In this document: piece after piece, positions 62,205 through 64,000 of the stretch
Position numbering within the stretch: the first letter of the stretch is position 1
Layout of the letters: each line of letters begins with the position of its first letter
Assembly: GCA_002471345.1 (NCBI GenBank)
Contig: DKPS01000176.1
Span: forward strand, 1 to 64,000
Direction of reading: 5' to 3'
DNA from: Saprospiraceae bacterium UBA7328
GTDB taxonomy: Bacteria; Bacteroidota; Bacteroidia; Chitinophagales; Saprospiraceae
Length of the DNA stretch: 64,000 nucleotides
The notes under the pieces: generated by a model
What the model saw: the letters and a program-made list of their open reading frames with translations, nothing else
What the model was told of the DNA's origin: nothing
The model's database searches: none
Position numbers and translations under genes: made by a program

Positions 62205-62623
62205 TGATATACTTTTGGTTTTCTAAAATTGGAAATATTTTGATATATCAACAATTCCTTTTCTTATGAATTAGCTGTTAATCTAGACTCTGATTTTTAT
62301 TTTAAAAACCCCTTACCAAAACCTTATTCTTTCAAATCAATTACATTTCTTGAAAAAATGTCTCTTGTGTGTGATTACAGAATGAAGAGATAGAAAAATA
62401 TTTTGGTCCTTTTCACCTGTAGCGTATTCGTGTGAATTTGACTTAACGTGTCTGGTTTTTTTTGAGATACATTCTTGTGTTGTTGTCGACGTAGTTTTTG
62501 ATGATAAATCACTGAGCAAATAACTCATGATATTAGATTATTTAGGCAGAATCTAGGTAGAGTTATTTTATGTAGATACGATGGCTAATTTTTCTTTTCT
62601 TTGCACAAACATTGTAAGTACCA
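62205..62623. other. Divergent intergenic region before the exosortase gene
   Basis: 419 bp. A 63-codon minus-strand frame at 62337-62528 shows no signal, homology or sensible composition and is not called. No hairpin or repeat of note is seen. Confidence 0.4.
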
Positions 62624-63220
62624 TTGGCAAAAAAATCCAATAAAAAGAAAAAATCTAAAGTCTCCAAGACTACGAACAAAAAGTATTTTGATCTAAAAGG
62701 ATTCTGGAATGAGAAAAAGGACGTTCTCAAGTTTTTATTGAGTTTCATATTTCTTGTGCTCCTGTTATTCTCTCTTAGCGCTACAGATTTCTTTAATGTC
62801 ATACGGGAACCTCTCACGAATCTATATACCTCAATAAGTGGGATGATCCTCAATATATTTGGAAGCAATGCTACTGTTAATGGAGACACTCTAAGTACCA
62901 GTAGATTTGTCATTAATGTAAAGGCAGGATGTGATGGTGTAGCACCTATGATACTATATTGGGCTACTGTAGCCGTTTTTCCTATTCAGTGGAAATACAA
63001 ATGGAAAGGACTTTTATATGGGACCATATTTCTATTTGTCTTAAATTTGGTACGGATAATTAGTCTTTTTCTTGCCGGTGTTTATGTGCGGAGTATGTTT
63101 GATTTTCTTCATGTTGAGTTTTGGCAAATACTTTTTATTGCATTTACTATTTTTGTTTGGGTCTATTGGTATAGATGGGCGCAGAAAGAAATGTTAGCAG
63201 ATAAACGAATCTCTTCTTAA
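62624..63220 (+). CDS. Short exosortase/archaeosortase-family transpeptidase
   Basis: 198 residues from a TTG start, with a Lys-rich cytoplasmic N-terminus and about five membrane helices. The catalytic triad of the family is visible: Cys103 in VKAGCDGVAPMILY, Arg144 in VLNLVRIISLFLAG and His163 in FDFLHVEFWQ. These proteins cleave a C-terminal sorting signal (PEP-CTERM-like) of exported proteins. It is of the compact Bacteroidota size (XrtF-like). No PEP-CTERM-type substrate is seen in the window; the secreted proteins here use T9SS tails. It is followed 18 bp later by a membrane partner gene. Confidence 0.87.
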   Translation: MAKKSNKKKKSKVSKTTNKKYFDLKGFWNEKKDVLKFLLSFIFLVLLLFSLSATDFFNVIREPLTNLYTSISGMILNIFGSNATVNGDTLSTSRFVINVKAGCDGVAPMILYWATVAVFPIQWKYKWKGLLYGTIFLFVLNLVRIISLFLAGVYVRSMFDFLHVEFWQILFIAFTIFVWVYWYRWAQKEMLADKRISS

Positions 63221-63238
63221 CTCCTTATTTTAAAAACC

Positions 63239-63895
63239 TTGTTGAACAATCGACCCTTAATAAAATTTGTTTTCATTTTCTTTTCGATCTATGCCATGCT
63301 GTTAATTTCTAATGAGATTACAGTGGTTAAAAATATGCATCACGGTTTTTATGAGACATTTGGAGAATGGGTATATAATTCTTGGCATCCTGAAGTAAAA
63401 GCTGAAATTACCACTGACGTGGAATCTATGGGGGCTGACCCTAATAATGATTATGTCTTGACAGCTTATGACAAAAAAGATGTTAAAGCCATACAACAGT
63501 ATAACAGAATCAACCCAAGAACTCCAAAACAATTTAAACCCATAGCATACATTGCTTTTAAAGCAAGAATGAGTCATTCTATAGCGACTTTCTTCTTACT
63601 TGCATTAATATTCGCAACTCCAAATGATTGGAAAAGAAAAGTTCTTGGCGGGATTGCGGCTGTATATATATTGTACATTCTGATAGCGATGAAACTCACT
63701 TTTCTCATGAGCATGGCTGATGGACATAAAACTTCAGATGATGGAGTATGGTTTGTTTTATCAGGAATTTTAGGTAATAATGAAAGCTGTCAGGAATTGT
63801 ATTATATCCTCTTATTAACAATTTGGATTCTGGTTTCTATATCAAAGACTTCAATATCTAAAATTGTTGGTGTCGATTCAGCTGAGAAAACCTAA
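63239..63895 (+). CDS. Exosortase-associated membrane protein of unknown function
   Basis: 218 residues (a TTG start, possibly the second of two). One helix near the N-terminus is followed by a polar extracytoplasmic loop (residues about 30-100, HGFYETFGEWVYNSWHPEVK) and three or four membrane helices. I do not recognise a family. Its position right after the exosortase gene on the same strand suggests they work together, as with other exosortase-system partners. Confidence 0.7.
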   Translation: MLNNRPLIKFVFIFFSIYAMLLISNEITVVKNMHHGFYETFGEWVYNSWHPEVKAEITTDVESMGADPNNDYVLTAYDKKDVKAIQQYNRINPRTPKQFKPIAYIAFKARMSHSIATFFLLALIFATPNDWKRKVLGGIAAVYILYILIAMKLTFLMSMADGHKTSDDGVWFVLSGILGNNESCQELYYILLLTIWILVSISKTSISKIVGVDSAEKT

Positions 63896-63907
63896 TCTTA
63901 GCAATAG

Positions 63908-64000
63908 TCAAAAGGAGTTTATAAGATCTATTATTTGTTTTGCGTGTTCTTTAGTTTTAACCTTTTCTATAACACCTTCTACAATACCTTTTTCATTCAC
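63908..64000 (-). CDS. C-terminal end of a minus-strand gene, cut by the window edge
   Basis: The last 30 codons are open to the window edge: VNEKGIVEGVIEKVKTKEHA then KQIIDLINSF and TGA at 63908-63910. The ending is helical and charged; too short to assign. It is convergent to the exosortase partner gene with 12 bp between. Confidence 0.55.
   Translation of the reverse strand: MNEKGIVEGVIEKVKTKEHAKQIIDLINSF

Noticed and set aside
62337..62528. 63-codon minus-strand frame before the exosortase gene
   Set aside because: No signal peptide, no similarity and no spacing that suggests an operon.
62563..62913. 116-codon minus-strand open frame opposite the exosortase gene
   Set aside because: It overlaps the exosortase catalytic gene, is rich in F, L and N as expected from antisense of a membrane protein, and shows no family motif.
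1..64000. CRISPR arrays, tRNA or rRNA genes, insertion sequences
   Set aside because: I looked for regularly spaced short repeats, cloverleaf-like segments with CCA ends, rRNA-like blocks and transposase motifs and found none that hold up.

Overview
The window is a 64 kb AT-rich piece of a bacterial chromosome from the phylum Bacteroidota. The family content points to the Saprospiria or a similar marine lineage, but that is an inference. The evidence is two giant proteins and one small one with type IX secretion (T9SS) C-terminal sorting domains, a SusC/SusD pair, an arginine operon whose transcarbamylase has the features of the N-succinylornithine type, a two-domain RNase H, a short exosortase, many lipoprotein signals, and few obvious Shine-Dalgarno sites. 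I see no rRNA, tRNA, CRISPR array, transposase or prophage.

Layout. 1-11.4 kb: two tandem paralogous giant secreted proteins (about 1,710 and 1,730 residues) with HYR-like repeats, a dockerin-like segment, a cohesin-like domain and a T9SS tail; their flanking UTRs and terminators are duplicated too. 11.4-15.1 kb: a membrane-anchored helix-hairpin-helix protein, a lipoprotein, a thioesterase/YihY pair and a small secreted basic ORF. 15.1-21.4 kb: a five-gene minus-strand run holding a CotH-like secreted protein, a small conserved protein, an 858-residue coiled-coil P-loop ATPase translationally coupled to a cation/proton antiporter, and a sugar isomerase-like protein. 21.9-24.9 kb: a thioredoxin-like/ApbE/DUF4266/DUF3570 operon. 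25-27.4 kb: a PepSY-like lipoprotein gene with an in-frame stop, Smr and DgkA genes, and a YdjC-type deacetylase. 27.5-31.8 kb: susD and susC. 32.4-37.3 kb: an arginine operon (GNAT, argG, argC, argD, argF'). 37.7-42.2 kb: three consecutive amidohydrolase-family genes, of which only the middle one keeps the full metal site. 42.3-47.2 kb: isomerase-like, alpha/beta hydrolase, phosphotransferase, SDR and PAP2 genes. 47.4-49.5 kb: housekeeping genes ruvX, def, purS and rsmI. 49.6-52.7 kb: an ECF sigma factor, a probable anti-sigma factor, and two secreted repeat proteins with regularly spaced His-His-Gly motifs. 52.9-55.3 kb: rnhA, a TatD hydrolase, a CMD-family protein and a lipoprotein. 55.5-59.4 kb: a decayed universal stress protein remnant, then an isomerase-like gene, an Nramp-like transporter lacking the metal-binding motifs, and a Gfo/Idh dehydrogenase. 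59.4-62.2 kb: a secreted protein with a peptidase S74-type tail, and a frameshifted T9SS substrate gene. 62.6-64 kb: a short exosortase, its membrane partner, and the end of a further minus-strand gene.

The strongest leads for new biology are: the ATPase/antiporter pair; the ECF-controlled His-ladder proteins; the Nramp-like transporter inside a sugar-enzyme operon; the amidohydrolase trio with two apparent pseudoenzymes; and the giant proteins that carry both a dockerin-like and a cohesin-like domain. Two genes (25,079-25,597 and 61,729-62,204) are each broken by one in-frame stop or one frameshift and look either very recently inactivated or affected by assembly error.
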